Assembly (NCBI RefSeq): GCF_007990545.2
Contig: NZ_AP019829.2
Coordinates: forward strand, 1,798,001 to 1,862,000
DNA: 64,000 nucleotides
Direction: 5' to 3'
From: Leptotrichia wadei
Lineage (GTDB): Bacteria; Fusobacteriota; Fusobacteriia; Fusobacteriales; Leptotrichiaceae
This document shows positions 9,856 through 19,310 of the stretch, piece by piece (within the stretch, counting starts at the first letter, position 1; each line of letters opens with the position of its first letter). Below the pieces are notes generated by a model. It was not told the DNA's origin. It searched no databases and saw nothing but the letters and a program-made list of their open reading frames with translations. The translations under genes were made by a program, and so were the position numbers.

Positions 9856-12800
9856 ATGGGAAATAAATTTGTACATTTGAAATTGCATACGGAGTATTCG
9901 CTGCTTGAAGGTGTTGGGAAGATTGATGAATATGTTGGAAGAGCTAAGGAAATTGGGGCAAAAGCACTTGCAATTACGGATACTTCGATGTTTGGGGTGA
10001 TTGAGTTTTTTAAGAAGTGTAAAAATGCTGGAATAAAGCCGATTATTGGACTTGAGGTGTTTCTGGATGGACTTGAGAAAGTGGGAGAATTTTCGCTTAC
10101 CTTACTTGCTAAAAATCAGAATGGGTATAAAAATTTATCAAAATTGTCGTCAATTTCATATAGCAGGTTTACACGGAATCGGAATAAAATTAAGTATGAT
10201 GAATTGAAAAAATATTCAGATGATTTGTATATTTTGTCGGGCGGGATAAACAGTGAAGTTGTAAAGGGTATTCTGGACTTGGAAAATACTCAAGTTAGAA
10301 GGGTTATTGAGAAACTTGGCAAGGATTTTGGGGATAATTTTTTTATTGAAGTTCCTGCTGTGGAAAGGCTGGAAAAGGCTAGAAAAATGCTTTTTGACAT
10401 TGTGCGTAAAAATAAATTTGACAATTTTGTTATTACGAATGATGTTTATTATCCGAATAGAGAAGATGCAGTTTTGCAAAAAATTGTGGAATCAATAAAA
10501 GAGGGAAGCAAAATTGATACAGAAAAATCGGGAAATAGTGAAATTTTGTATGATGATTTATATCTAAAATCTGAAAATGAAATAGAAAAAAGTTTTGAAA
10601 ATAAGGAATATAGCGAATTTTATGGAACTGGAATCAATAATGTGGAAAAAATTGTGGAAAACTGCAATGTTGATTTTGAGTTTCATAATTTTAAATTTCC
10701 AAAATATTCGTTGCCGCAAAATATAAGTGAAAAGGAGTTTTTACGAAATCTAGTATTTGAGGGACTTTTTCACAAATATCTGAAAAAATCTGTTTCAGAT
10801 TCTGAAAAATTGCAGCTGGATAAAAATTTTGAGATAATTGAAAAAGAGATTGCAAAAGATGAAATTGCTGGGCAGAAATTGAAGGAAGTTAAAATTTGGG
10901 AAGAATTATTAAAGAATAATTTGGAAAATGTTTTGGAGCGTGCAGAGTATGAACTGGAAATTATTGATAAAATGGGGTACAACGGATATTTTATCATTGT
11001 CTGGGATTTTATAAAATTCTCACGTGAAAATGGGGTTTATGTTGGGCCTGGAAGGGGTTCTGCGGCTGGGAGCATTGTTTCATATGCTTTGAATATTACG
11101 GAAATTGATCCGCTTGAGTATAATCTGATTTTTGAACGTTTTTTGAATCCTGAACGTATTTCGATGCCTGATATTGACATAGATTTTGATCAGGAACAGC
11201 GGGAAATTGTCATAAATTATGTGGTAAATAAATATGGGGCAGAATATGTGGCACATATCATTACGTTTGGAACGCTAAAGGCAAGGCTTGCGATTCGTGA
11301 TGTGGGGCGTGTGTTAAATGTTTCGCTTGTAAAAGTCGATAAAATCGCTAAAATGATACCGTTTAATACGGAACTGAAAGATGCCTTGAACAATATTCCT
11401 GAAATTAGAAAAATGTATGAAACTGACAGGGAAATAAAAAGAGTGATTGATTATTCACTAAAATTGGAGGGAAAAGTGCGACACGCCTCTGTTCATGCGG
11501 CTGGAGTCGTTATTTCCAAAGATGTGCTAAGTGATGAGATTCCGACTTATTCTGATGGGAAGACGAAGATTGTTTCGACACAGTATCAAATGAAGGAACT
11601 GGAAGAGCTGGGAATTTTAAAAATGGATTTTCTTGGCTTGAAAAATCTCACGATTTTGCGGAAAACTGTGGAAAATATTGAGAAAAGACGAAAAACAAAA
11701 ATTGTATTAAATGATATTCCTCTAAATGATGAAAAAACGTATGAATTGCTTACAAAGGCTGATACAATGGGAGTTTTTCAATGTGAGTCAGCTGGAATCA
11801 GAAGCCTTATGAAGAAAATGAAAATTGAAAAATTTGAGGACATAATTGCATTGCTTGCACTCTATCGTCCAGGACCTTTGCGAAGTGGAATGGTGGATGA
11901 TTTTATAAATGTGAAAAATAACAGGACTGAGATAAAATATATTGATGATTCGCTAAAATACATACTTGAGGAAACTTACGGGATAATTTTGTATCAGGAG
12001 CAGGTTATGAAAATTGTGAGTGAAATGGCAAATTATTCGCTTGGGGAAGCTGATGAACTGCGGCGTGCAATTGGAAAGAAAAATCCTGAACTAATGAAGA
12101 AAAATCGTGAAAAATTTGTAACAAATGCTGAAAATAAAGGAGTTTTATCGAAAAAAGCAAACGAAATTTATGATTTAGTGGAAAAATTTGGTGGATATGG
12201 ATTTAACAAGTCACATTCGGCAGCTTACGCCCTGATTGTTTACTGGACAGCATATTTTAAAGCAAATTATCCATTAGAATTTTTTGCTGCGATAATGACA
12301 ACCGAAGTGCATAATCTGGACAGATTTGTTGTTTTTGTGAATGAAGCGAAGGAAAAAGGGATTAATATATTTTTGCCAGATGTGAATTTGTCTGATTATG
12401 ATTTTGAAATTGAGGAAAATCAGGCGGATAAAGAAAATTTTGGAAAGGTTGGAATAAGATTTGGACTTTTTGCGATAAAAGGTGTGGGAGCAGCATTAAT
12501 TAATGAAATAAAAAAAGAACGAAAAAACGGAAAGTTTGTTTCCTACAAAGATTTTGGATATCGGATGAAGCAAAACGGAATTACAAAAAAACAGCTGGAA
12601 TCGCTAATTTTGTCGGGAGCATTGGATGGACTTGATGGAAACAGGTTTGAAAAATACAAGTCCATTGACAAAGTTCTAGAATACAGCCAGAAAAAATACG
12701 AATCTGAAGAAGATTTGCAAATGATTTTATTCGGAGGGAAAAAGGAAATATCAGTTGACTTCCAGATGGAAAAAAGCGATGAATTTCCTCAAAAAGTATT

Positions 12801-13413
12801 GCTTCAAAATGAAAAGGAATATTTGGGAATCTACGTTTCGAGCCATCCTTTAAATGAGAAAAAAAATCTGATAAATATAATTTTCCATAACAAAATATCA
12901 GAAATTTCTCAAAAAGAGCTAAAAAAAGTACGAATTATCGGAATAGTGAAAAATGTAAAAAAATTTGCAACACGGACTGGAAAAGAGCCAATGGTAAAAT
13001 TTGAAATGGAAGATTTTCAAAAAAGTATTGAAGTTGTCTGTTTTCCAAGAGAATATGTAACTTTTGGCTATAAAATCACAGAAGGGCAGATTATGGTGCT
13101 GGAAGGAATTGTAAATTCCGAGCAAAATAAAAATACAGTTATTTTAAACAACATTTGCAACATTGAAAATCTAGAAGAAAATAAAAATCTAAAATTATAC
13201 ATTTTAATTGACGAAGAAGTGAAAGAAAAAAATCAGGAATTGAAGCAGATTATTTTAAAAAATAAAGGTGACAATCAAGTATTTTTGGCGTTTAAAACGA
13301 ATGAGAAAAAGGAAGTTGTAAAACTGTCTGAAAAATATAATGTGAACTTATCGCTCAAGTTTATTAGGAAAGTTGCGAAATTGGTGGGGGTTGAGAGAAT
13401 AAAGTTGAAATGA
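9856..13413 (+). CDS. dnaE: DNA polymerase III alpha subunit (DnaE)
   Basis: 1185 residues, the normal size for DnaE1-type replicative polymerases. Domains in order: N-terminal PHP domain (FVHLKLHTEYSLLEG start); the palm with GPGRGSAAGSIVSYAL; the catalytic aspartates in MPDIDIDFD (about residues 437-444); fingers and beta-binding region; and a C-terminal OB fold (from about residue 1010, RIIGIVKNVKKF). It is the catalytic subunit of the chromosomal replicase. Several PHP metal ligands look altered, as is usual where proofreading is provided by a separate subunit. The ribosome binding site is weak (AGGTAG). Confidence 0.95.
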   Translation: MGNKFVHLKLHTEYSLLEGVGKIDEYVGRAKEIGAKALAITDTSMFGVIEFFKKCKNAGIKPIIGLEVFLDGLEKVGEFSLTLLAKNQNGYKNLSKLSSISYSRFTRNRNKIKYDELKKYSDDLYILSGGINSEVVKGILDLENTQVRRVIEKLGKDFGDNFFIEVPAVERLEKARKMLFDIVRKNKFDNFVITNDVYYPNREDAVLQKIVESIKEGSKIDTEKSGNSEILYDDLYLKSENEIEKSFENKEYSEFYGTGINNVEKIVENCNVDFEFHNFKFPKYSLPQNISEKEFLRNLVFEGLFHKYLKKSVSDSEKLQLDKNFEIIEKEIAKDEIAGQKLKEVKIWEELLKNNLENVLERAEYELEIIDKMGYNGYFIIVWDFIKFSRENGVYVGPGRGSAAGSIVSYALNITEIDPLEYNLIFERFLNPERISMPDIDIDFDQEQREIVINYVVNKYGAEYVAHIITFGTLKARLAIRDVGRVLNVSLVKVDKIAKMIPFNTELKDALNNIPEIRKMYETDREIKRVIDYSLKLEGKVRHASVHAAGVVISKDVLSDEIPTYSDGKTKIVSTQYQMKELEELGILKMDFLGLKNLTILRKTVENIEKRRKTKIVLNDIPLNDEKTYELLTKADTMGVFQCESAGIRSLMKKMKIEKFEDIIALLALYRPGPLRSGMVDDFINVKNNRTEIKYIDDSLKYILEETYGIILYQEQVMKIVSEMANYSLGEADELRRAIGKKNPELMKKNREKFVTNAENKGVLSKKANEIYDLVEKFGGYGFNKSHSAAYALIVYWTAYFKANYPLEFFAAIMTTEVHNLDRFVVFVNEAKEKGINIFLPDVNLSDYDFEIEENQADKENFGKVGIRFGLFAIKGVGAALINEIKKERKNGKFVSYKDFGYRMKQNGITKKQLESLILSGALDGLDGNRFEKYKSIDKVLEYSQKKYESEEDLQMILFGGKKEISVDFQMEKSDEFPQKVLLQNEKEYLGIYVSSHPLNEKKNLINIIFHNKISEISQKELKKVRIIGIVKNVKKFATRTGKEPMVKFEMEDFQKSIEVVCFPREYVTFGYKITEGQIMVLEGIVNSEQNKNTVILNNICNIENLEENKNLKLYILIDEEVKEKNQELKQIILKNKGDNQVFLAFKTNEKKEVVKLSEKYNVNLSLKFIRKVAKLVGVERIKLK

Positions 13414-13437
13414 TAAAAAAATTAAAGGAGTTGAGAT

Positions 13438-14208
13438 ATGTTTTTTTTGAATAATAAAAAATTAAAAAAATCTTTTGAAGTATTATTGATAATTATAATA
13501 TTTTTTACAATAAATATTGTAACATTTTCTGAAAAGTCAGAATTTTTAGCAATTGGAAATTTGAAAATTGTAAGGCAGGAGCCGTTAGTTATAAAGAGGG
13601 AAGATTTGAATATTACGATTGAGAAAAATAAGACAATAAAGGTTGAGAGTGTTTATACATTTGAAAATATTGGGAATTATAATGTGAAATCGACGTTTAT
13701 GTTCTGGCTGGATACGAATATTGAGAAGAGCTTAAAAGAGGATTTTAGTAATAAAAATACAAATAACCAGGGAAAATTTGTAAAAAATATAAAGTTTTTG
13801 ACAGATTATAAAAAGGCACAAAATTTGAGAGCAGTTATAAAATTTGATGAAAATATTTATGAAAGTCAAGTTACAGATAGTATCCAGCGTGAATGGTTTG
13901 CCATTTCAAAGGTTATTCCGTCAATGGAAGAAGGGAAAATCGCTGTTTATTATGATTTAGTAAATACAAAATTTTCAAGAAATAAGGATTTTGTGTACAG
14001 TTTTGAGTTAGTTGACAATTTTTTTAACAAAAATAAGGCGGAAATATTGTATATAAATGTTTATAATAAATCAGATTTAAAAATTGACAGTATAAATTTT
14101 AAAGATTATGAATTTAAGAATATTAGTAAAAATAGTACAAAAGAGCATTATGAACTGCTAGAGAGTGGAGTAAATCTGGATGGAAAAATTTCAATAAAAT
14201 TTAAGTAG
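13438..14208 (+). CDS. Secreted or membrane-anchored protein, unrecognised
   Basis: 256 residues with an uncleaved or signal-peptide-like hydrophobic segment at about 14-31, then an extracytoplasmic domain. The part around residues 55-85 (TIKVESVYTFENIGNYNV) looks like a beta-sandwich and recalls DUF4424 or the outer domain of DUF2207 proteins, but I cannot assign it firmly. AAGGAG precedes the start. It lies 24 bases after dnaE and is probably read from the same transcript. No catalytic motif is visible. Confidence 0.6.
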   Translation: MFFLNNKKLKKSFEVLLIIIIFFTINIVTFSEKSEFLAIGNLKIVRQEPLVIKREDLNITIEKNKTIKVESVYTFENIGNYNVKSTFMFWLDTNIEKSLKEDFSNKNTNNQGKFVKNIKFLTDYKKAQNLRAVIKFDENIYESQVTDSIQREWFAISKVIPSMEEGKIAVYYDLVNTKFSRNKDFVYSFELVDNFFNKNKAEILYINVYNKSDLKIDSINFKDYEFKNISKNSTKEHYELLESGVNLDGKISIKFK

Positions 14209-14301
14209 GGCAAATGTTGGTAATTTTGCCTGAAATGTAGTAAAATATACACAGATTAATTCAAATATAGAGAGAATCATAAAAATTGAAAAGAGGAAAA
14301 A

Positions 14302-14856
14302 ATGAGAATTGTAGCAGGAACATTGAAAAATAGAAGAATAAAATCAAGGGAAGGAAGAGAAACCAGACCTACGCTAGAAAGAATAAAAGAGGCAATTTTC
14401 AGTATAATTGGAGAAAAAGTTGCAGATGCAAAATTTCTGGACTTGTATTCAGGAACGGGAAATGTCTCATTTGAAGCACTTAGCCGTGGTGCAAAAAGAG
14501 CGATTATGATTGAGGAAGATAAAGAGGCGCTTAGAGTAATTATTGAAAATGTAAATCATCTTGGAGTGGAAGAAAAATGCCGAGCCTACAAAAATGATGT
14601 TTTTCGAGCGATAGAAATTCTTTCAAGAAAAAATGAAACATTTGATATAATATTTTTGGATCCGCCTTACAAGGAAAATATTTCAACAAAAACGATTGAA
14701 AAAATTTCAGAAGAAAATCTTTTGGAACGAGATGGAATTATAATTTCAGAACACAGCACGTATGAGAAAATGGCGGATAAAATAGGTAATTTTGTGAAAT
14801 ACGATGAAAGAGATTACAATAAGAAGGTAGTTAGTTTTTATAGGTTTGAGGATTAA
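14302..14856 (+). CDS. rsmD: 16S rRNA (guanine-966-N2)-methyltransferase (RsmD)
   Basis: 184 residues, the standard length. It methylates N2 of G966 of 16S rRNA in the assembling small subunit, using SAM. It begins with MRIVAGTLKNRRI, has the substrate loop TRPTLERIKEAIF, the SAM-binding segment FLDLYSGTGNVSFEALSRGA and the catalytic DPPY motif (D120). The GTG/ATG choice is simple because GAGG lies just upstream of the ATG. It marks the left border of the accessory module that follows. Confidence 0.93.
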   Translation: MRIVAGTLKNRRIKSREGRETRPTLERIKEAIFSIIGEKVADAKFLDLYSGTGNVSFEALSRGAKRAIMIEEDKEALRVIIENVNHLGVEEKCRAYKNDVFRAIEILSRKNETFDIIFLDPPYKENISTKTIEKISEENLLERDGIIISEHSTYEKMADKIGNFVKYDERDYNKKVVSFYRFED

Positions 14857-14931
14857 ATTGTCAAGTAAATTTAATGTTTATTGTTTTCAAGAACTAAAAT
14901 TTTTTATTAAAAAATAAAAATAGGAGAAAAT

Positions 14932-15960
14932 ATGAAAATTGAAGAAACAAATGAAATAGAAGAAGAAATAGAGAATGAAGAAACAGAGAATGAAGAAACA
15001 GAAAAAAATAAATTAATAACAAATCCTTTTAATACAAAAGATATAAAAATAACTCCTAAAACAACAAGTTTAGATAATATAATTAAAAGATTAGAAAATG
15101 AAGAAATAGATTTAAATCCTGATTTTCAAAGAAATGGAGGATTGTGGGATAATTCTAAAATGAGCAGATTAATAGAATCAATTATTTTACGATTACCTCT
15201 TCCTATTTTTTATTTTGATATTTCAAATAATGATAAATGGATAGTAATAGATGGGTTACAAAGGTTAACAACAATAAAAAGATTTATTGTTGATAAAAAT
15301 TTGAAATTAACTAATTTAGAATTTTTAAAAGAATTTCAAGGTAAAAAATTTGATGATTTAGAGCGAAATATAAGAAGAACAATAGAAGAAACAGAAATTG
15401 TGACATACCAAATGGAACCACAAACACCTAAAGAAGTGCGATATTCAGTTTTTAATAGAATAAATACAGGAGGAATAACTTTAAATCCTCAAGAAATAAG
15501 GCAGGCATTAAATCAAAAAAATAATGGTGTGAAATTACTTGAAGAAATAACAAAAGAAAAAGATTTTAAAAATATTGTAAATGTAACTTCTAAAAGAATG
15601 GTTGATAGAGAATTAGTTTTAAGATATATTGCTTTTAAAAAATATAATTATAGAAAACTTAATCAAGAAAAAAAATCTTTACCAAAGCTATTGGATGAAA
15701 CAATGGAAATTGTTGATACTATAGAATTTGAAAATAATGAATATGTTGTTATGAAAACATCATTATTAAAAACATTAAGTAATTTAATAGAAATTTTTGA
15801 AAAGAAATACTTATTTAATAAAAAACTAATAGATAACAGTAAAATAAAAGTTCTGAATAAATCATTATTTGAAATATGGACAGTTTTAGTAAGTGATTTA
15901 GATAATAAAGAAATATTAAGATTAAAAAATAAGAAAGAAATTTTGAAAAAAAATATATAG
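14932..15960 (+). CDS. DUF262 (GmrSD-like, ParB-fold) protein, C terminus frameshifted
   Basis: 342 residues as read. The N terminus is acidic and includes a duplicated 15-base repeat encoding ENEET twice (14971-15000). DUF262 hallmarks follow: LNPDFQRNGGLW (from about residue 62), VIDGLQRLTTIKRF (D107; the family consensus is DGQQR) and FNRINTGGITLNPQEIRQAL. DUF262 is the NTP-hydrolysing half of GmrS/GmrD type IV restriction enzymes and occurs in many phage-defence genes. The frame ends early after an 8-A tract. The missing tail, about 42 residues, is in the -1 frame up to 16079. Codon use (TTA, ATA, AAA) is more AT-skewed than in rsmD or ispA, suggesting acquisition. Confidence 0.82.
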   Translation: MKIEETNEIEEEIENEETENEETEKNKLITNPFNTKDIKITPKTTSLDNIIKRLENEEIDLNPDFQRNGGLWDNSKMSRLIESIILRLPLPIFYFDISNNDKWIVIDGLQRLTTIKRFIVDKNLKLTNLEFLKEFQGKKFDDLERNIRRTIEETEIVTYQMEPQTPKEVRYSVFNRINTGGITLNPQEIRQALNQKNNGVKLLEEITKEKDFKNIVNVTSKRMVDRELVLRYIAFKKYNYRKLNQEKKSLPKLLDETMEIVDTIEFENNEYVVMKTSLLKTLSNLIEIFEKKYLFNKKLIDNSKIKVLNKSLFEIWTVLVSDLDNKEILRLKNKKEILKKNI

Positions 15961-16079
15961 AATTATTAAAAGATCAAGATTTTAATGATGCAGTTACAAG
16001 GGGTACAAATGATAGAAAATCTGTAGTAAAAAGATTTTCTCTTTTAGAAAAATTGATAAGGAGTGTTATAGATGATTAA
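15946..16079 (+). other. A8 tract and out-of-frame C-terminal tail of the DUF262 gene
   Basis: The zero frame runs through eight A (15946-15953) into TAG at 15958-15960. One additional A would join it to an open frame that continues through DFNDAVTRGTNDRKSVVKRF to TAA at 16077-16079. That stop overlaps the ATG of the ATPase gene by eight bases, the overlap expected in an intact operon. Explanations: a one-base deletion, a sequencing error in a homopolymer, transcriptional slippage, or -1 ribosomal slippage on A-AAA-AAT. Confidence 0.75.
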
Positions 16080-17190
16080 TAAATTAAAATTAATTAATTT
16101 CAAATGTTTTAAAGAAAATGAATTTTTTTTTAAAGAATTAAACTTATTGACAGGAATAAATAGTGGGGGTAAATCTTCTGTGATTCAAAGTTTGTTATTA
16201 ATAAAACAAAATTTTGAAAAAAGACAAGAGATAAAAGAGTTAATAAAATTATTGAGTTTTAATGATAAAAATACTGTTTTTAAAGATATATTTCTGAATG
16301 ATAAATATGTAAAATTAGGTTTAATTAATGATATTTTGAACGAAAAAGCAATAGATGATGAAATTTTCATAGAATTGGAAATAGATAATAAAAAATTAGA
16401 TACAAAAATAAAATTAGATGATGAAAAGAAAATTGTAGCACAATATAAAAAAATAGAAAATTGGGAATTTCTAATAAGTGAAGATAATTTTTTTTATTTA
16501 TCAGCTAATAGAATTTTCCCAAAAGAAAATTATGAATATTCTAGAGAAAAAATTTTAAAAGGTCAAATTGGAAATAATGGAGAATACTCAATACATTATC
16601 TTGCTGAATATTATAATGATGAAATAAAAATAAAAAATTTAAAATCAAATGATACAAATAATTATCAATTTAGAGAGAATGTATCAAGATGGCTTGGAAA
16701 AATAAGTAAAGGGATAGATATTACAGCAGTAGTTAATGATGCGAAAGAAGAAGTTAGGTTAAATTATAACTATGGTAGTAGAAATTTTTTGCCACAAAAT
16801 GTTGGATTTGGTATTACTTATACTCTGCCAATAATAATTTTATTATTAAAAGCACAAAAAGGAGATATTATTATCATAGAAAATCCTGAAACACATTTAC
16901 ATCCAGCAGCTCAATCTGAGCTTGCAAAACTATGTTGTAAAGTTGCGGCAGAAGGAGTTCAGTTAATAATAGAAACTCATTCAGATCATTTTTTAAATGC
17001 TATTAGAGTATCTGTAAAAGAGAATATAATTTCTTCAAATGAAGTTCAAGTATATTATTTCAATAAAAATTATGAAGAAAATGAAATAGAAATGGAAGAA
17101 ATAAAAATAGATTCTAATGGAAGAATAGAAAATTGGCCTAAAGGTTTTTTTGATGAATGGGATATTCAGTTGGAGAAACTTTTATGGTAG
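16072..17190 (+). CDS. AAA ATPase of the DUF3696 / AAA_15-21 type
   Basis: 372 residues, an intact ABC-like ATPase in the OLD/RecF-like superfamily. Walker A is GINSGGKSS (28-36, K34). A signature-like region LPQNVGFGITYTLPI lies near 245. Walker B is IIIIENPETHLHP (about 265-277, E270), and the switch histidine region is IIETHSDHF. The C-terminal segment DSNGRIENWPKGFFDEWD is typical of the DUF3696 tail. No TOPRIM nuclease domain is attached, unlike OLD. Its ATG overlaps the restored end of the DUF262 gene, and its stop overlaps the next start (ATGGTAG), so the three genes form one tight operon. It probably acts as the sensor or motor of the module. Confidence 0.85.
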   Translation: MINKLKLINFKCFKENEFFFKELNLLTGINSGGKSSVIQSLLLIKQNFEKRQEIKELIKLLSFNDKNTVFKDIFLNDKYVKLGLINDILNEKAIDDEIFIELEIDNKKLDTKIKLDDEKKIVAQYKKIENWEFLISEDNFFYLSANRIFPKENYEYSREKILKGQIGNNGEYSIHYLAEYYNDEIKIKNLKSNDTNNYQFRENVSRWLGKISKGIDITAVVNDAKEEVRLNYNYGSRNFLPQNVGFGITYTLPIIILLLKAQKGDIIIIENPETHLHPAAQSELAKLCCKVAAEGVQLIIETHSDHFLNAIRVSVKENIISSNEVQVYYFNKNYEENEIEMEEIKIDSNGRIENWPKGFFDEWDIQLEKLLW

Positions 17191-18120
17191 AGTTTGTGAT
17201 ATTAAATAGTTCTTCTTTACCATTTAAAGATAAATATGAGTTTGAAAAAAATATAATAGAATTTTTAAAAGTAACAAATTATCTTTCCCAAAAATTAAAG
17301 AATTATATAAAAATAAAAACTTTTATTGAAATTAAAGATATGATAATTTATTCAAATAAAACTTTAAAAGAAACTATATATAGCATTAAAGATGAGGTTT
17401 TAAGAAGAAAATTATTTTCATTAATATCAAATAAGGTTATAAAAATTGAAAATCCAATATTAAATAAAACAAATGAAAATAAAACTTATGGTTTAAAAGA
17501 ATACAAATATGAAGATAAAGAAAATAAAGAGTTCGGATATGTAGATATTTTTGGAACAGTGCTTGTAAGTTTTTTATCTAATGAAAAATGGAATAAAATA
17601 GAGATAGAGTTATTAAAAATATCTTTTTTAGAAAATGAAGAAATAAAAGAAGAAAAAATAAATTCTTAATATTAGTCTGGAAAAGCATTTTGAAGAAATA
17701 AGAATAAAAGAATTTTTAGAAGATAGAAAAATAGAAATTATAAATGAACTAATAAAAAATTATGAAAACAAAAAAGATTTCTTAAAAAAAGTACATATTA
17801 ATAAGGTTGTTGAAGAGACTTTTACAAAAATAAAAAATACTAGAATGTTTGAAGAATTTGTGACAATAGTTTGTAATTTGGAAATGGGAGCAAAAAAAAT
17901 AAAAGATTATGAAGTTTCTGATGAATCTGATAGTGTTAAAGGTAAATTTAAGTTGAAGGAAAAAAGATGTTTTAAATTTGATGATGGTAGTTATAGATAT
18001 ATTTTTAAACATATGAAAAATTTTTCTAATGGTTATAGAATGTATTTTGAAGAAAAAAAAGATAAAATTATTATATGTTATTTTGGAAAACATTTATCTA
18101 CTAAAAAACATAAAAATTAA
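17184..18120 (+). pseudogene. Third gene of the DUF262/ATPase module, frameshifted
   Basis: The first part starts at ATG 17184, overlapping the ATPase stop, and reads 161 residues to TAA at 17667-17669. In the +1 frame an open stretch of 152 codons runs from 17662 to TAA at 18118-18120 without its own start near the junction. Together they would give one protein of about 311 residues. The shift must lie between about 17661 and 17668, because the +1 frame has a stop just before; a single-base insertion would explain it. The C-terminal part contains a DESDSV motif and ends in a strand-rich IIICYFGKHL motif. I do not recognise the family; a toxin or effector role is only inferred from its place in the module. 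Confidence 0.65.
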
Positions 18121-18142
18121 GAATGAAAGGAGAAAAATAAAA

Positions 18143-18364
18143 ATGGCAGTAAAAAAACAAAGTTATGAAGAAAATATTGCACAAATTGATGAAATTTTGG
18201 AAAAATTGGAAAGCGAGGAATTGTCGCTAGATGATTCAATTTCTGAATACGAGAAGGCAATTAAGCTTATTAAGGATTCGGAGAAATTGCTTGAAGCTGG
18301 GGAAGGGAAAGTTATGAAGGTACTTGAAAAAAATGGGAAAATGGAAATGGAAGAATTTGAATGA
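18143..18364 (+). CDS. xseB: Exodeoxyribonuclease VII small subunit (XseB)
   Basis: 73 residues. It begins in the SYEENIAQIDEILEKLESEE region and continues with LSLDDSISEYEKAIKLI, the helical hairpin diagnostic of XseB. With XseA it degrades single-stranded DNA. The ATG at 18143 is chosen over upstream in-frame codons because AAAGGAG lies before it and the conserved region starts straight after. No xseA is in the window. It marks the right border of the accessory module. Confidence 0.92.
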   Translation: MAVKKQSYEENIAQIDEILEKLESEELSLDDSISEYEKAIKLIKDSEKLLEAGEGKVMKVLEKNGKMEMEEFE

Positions 18365-18376
18365 TTGGGAGATAAA

Positions 18377-19267
18377 ATGCTACAGAAATATTTAAAAGAA
18401 AAAAAGAAAGCTGTTGAAGACAATCTGATAGAATTACTTGGGAATTATAGGGGTAAATATCCTGAAAAATTGGCAGAGGCAATGGAATATGCAGTTATGA
18501 ACGGAGGAAAGCGAATCCGTCCTATTTTGATGTATATGATTTGTGATTTGTTTGAAAAAAATAATTGTAAAAGTTATGATAAAATTAAGGAAATTGCTGC
18601 TGCACTTGAATTTATACATTGCTATTCACTTGTTCATGATGATTTACCAGCGATGGACAATGATGATTACAGACGTGGTAAACTTACAGTTCACAAAAAA
18701 TACAATGAAGCAATCGGGGTTCTTGTGGGAGATGCTCTTTTGACGGAAGCCTTTGGAATAATTGCAAATTCTAAAAGTTTAGGAGATAAAAATAAAATTG
18801 AGATTATTTCAAGATTATCTGAATATGCAGGATTTTTTGGAATGGTCGGAGGACAGTTTGCGGATATAGAATCTGAACATAAGAAAGTGGAAATTGACAC
18901 GTTAAAATATATTCACGCACATAAGACTGGAAAATTACTGACTGCTGCGATTGAATTGCCAATGATTGCTTTGGATATTGAAGGTGAAAAGCGTGAAAAA
19001 ATGGTAGAATATTCAAAATTATTGGGAATTGCCTTTCAAATTAAGGATGATATTTTAGATATTGAAGGGGATTTTGAGGAAATTGGTAAAAAATCGAATG
19101 ATGTGAAAAATGAAAAAACCACTTATCCTAGCATTTTTGGGTTGGATGAGAGCAAAAGGCTACTTCAGGAATATTTGGAAAAAGCAAGAAAAATTATTGT
19201 TGATGACTTTAATGGGAATCAATTATTTTTGGAATTGACGGATTATTTTGGGAATAGGAAAAAATAA
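18377..19267 (+). CDS. ispA: Polyprenyl diphosphate synthase (farnesyl/geranylgeranyl type)
   Basis: 296 residues from the ATG at 18377, which has GGGAG just upstream; a TTG four codons earlier is less likely. It condenses isopentenyl diphosphate with allylic diphosphates. The first aspartate-rich motif is DDLPAMD (88-94), followed by DDYRRGKLTVH, and the second is QIKDDILDIEGD (about 215-226). GGKRIRP binds the substrate diphosphate. The gene starts 12 bases after xseB, the common xseB-ispA pairing. Product chain length (C15 or C20) cannot be read with certainty. Confidence 0.92.
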   Translation: MLQKYLKEKKKAVEDNLIELLGNYRGKYPEKLAEAMEYAVMNGGKRIRPILMYMICDLFEKNNCKSYDKIKEIAAALEFIHCYSLVHDDLPAMDNDDYRRGKLTVHKKYNEAIGVLVGDALLTEAFGIIANSKSLGDKNKIEIISRLSEYAGFFGMVGGQFADIESEHKKVEIDTLKYIHAHKTGKLLTAAIELPMIALDIEGEKREKMVEYSKLLGIAFQIKDDILDIEGDFEEIGKKSNDVKNEKTTYPSIFGLDESKRLLQEYLEKARKIIVDDFNGNQLFLELTDYFGNRKK

Positions 19268-19310
19268 ATAATTAAATATATTGAAAATTATAATTTAAAC
19301 GGGAGAAAAA

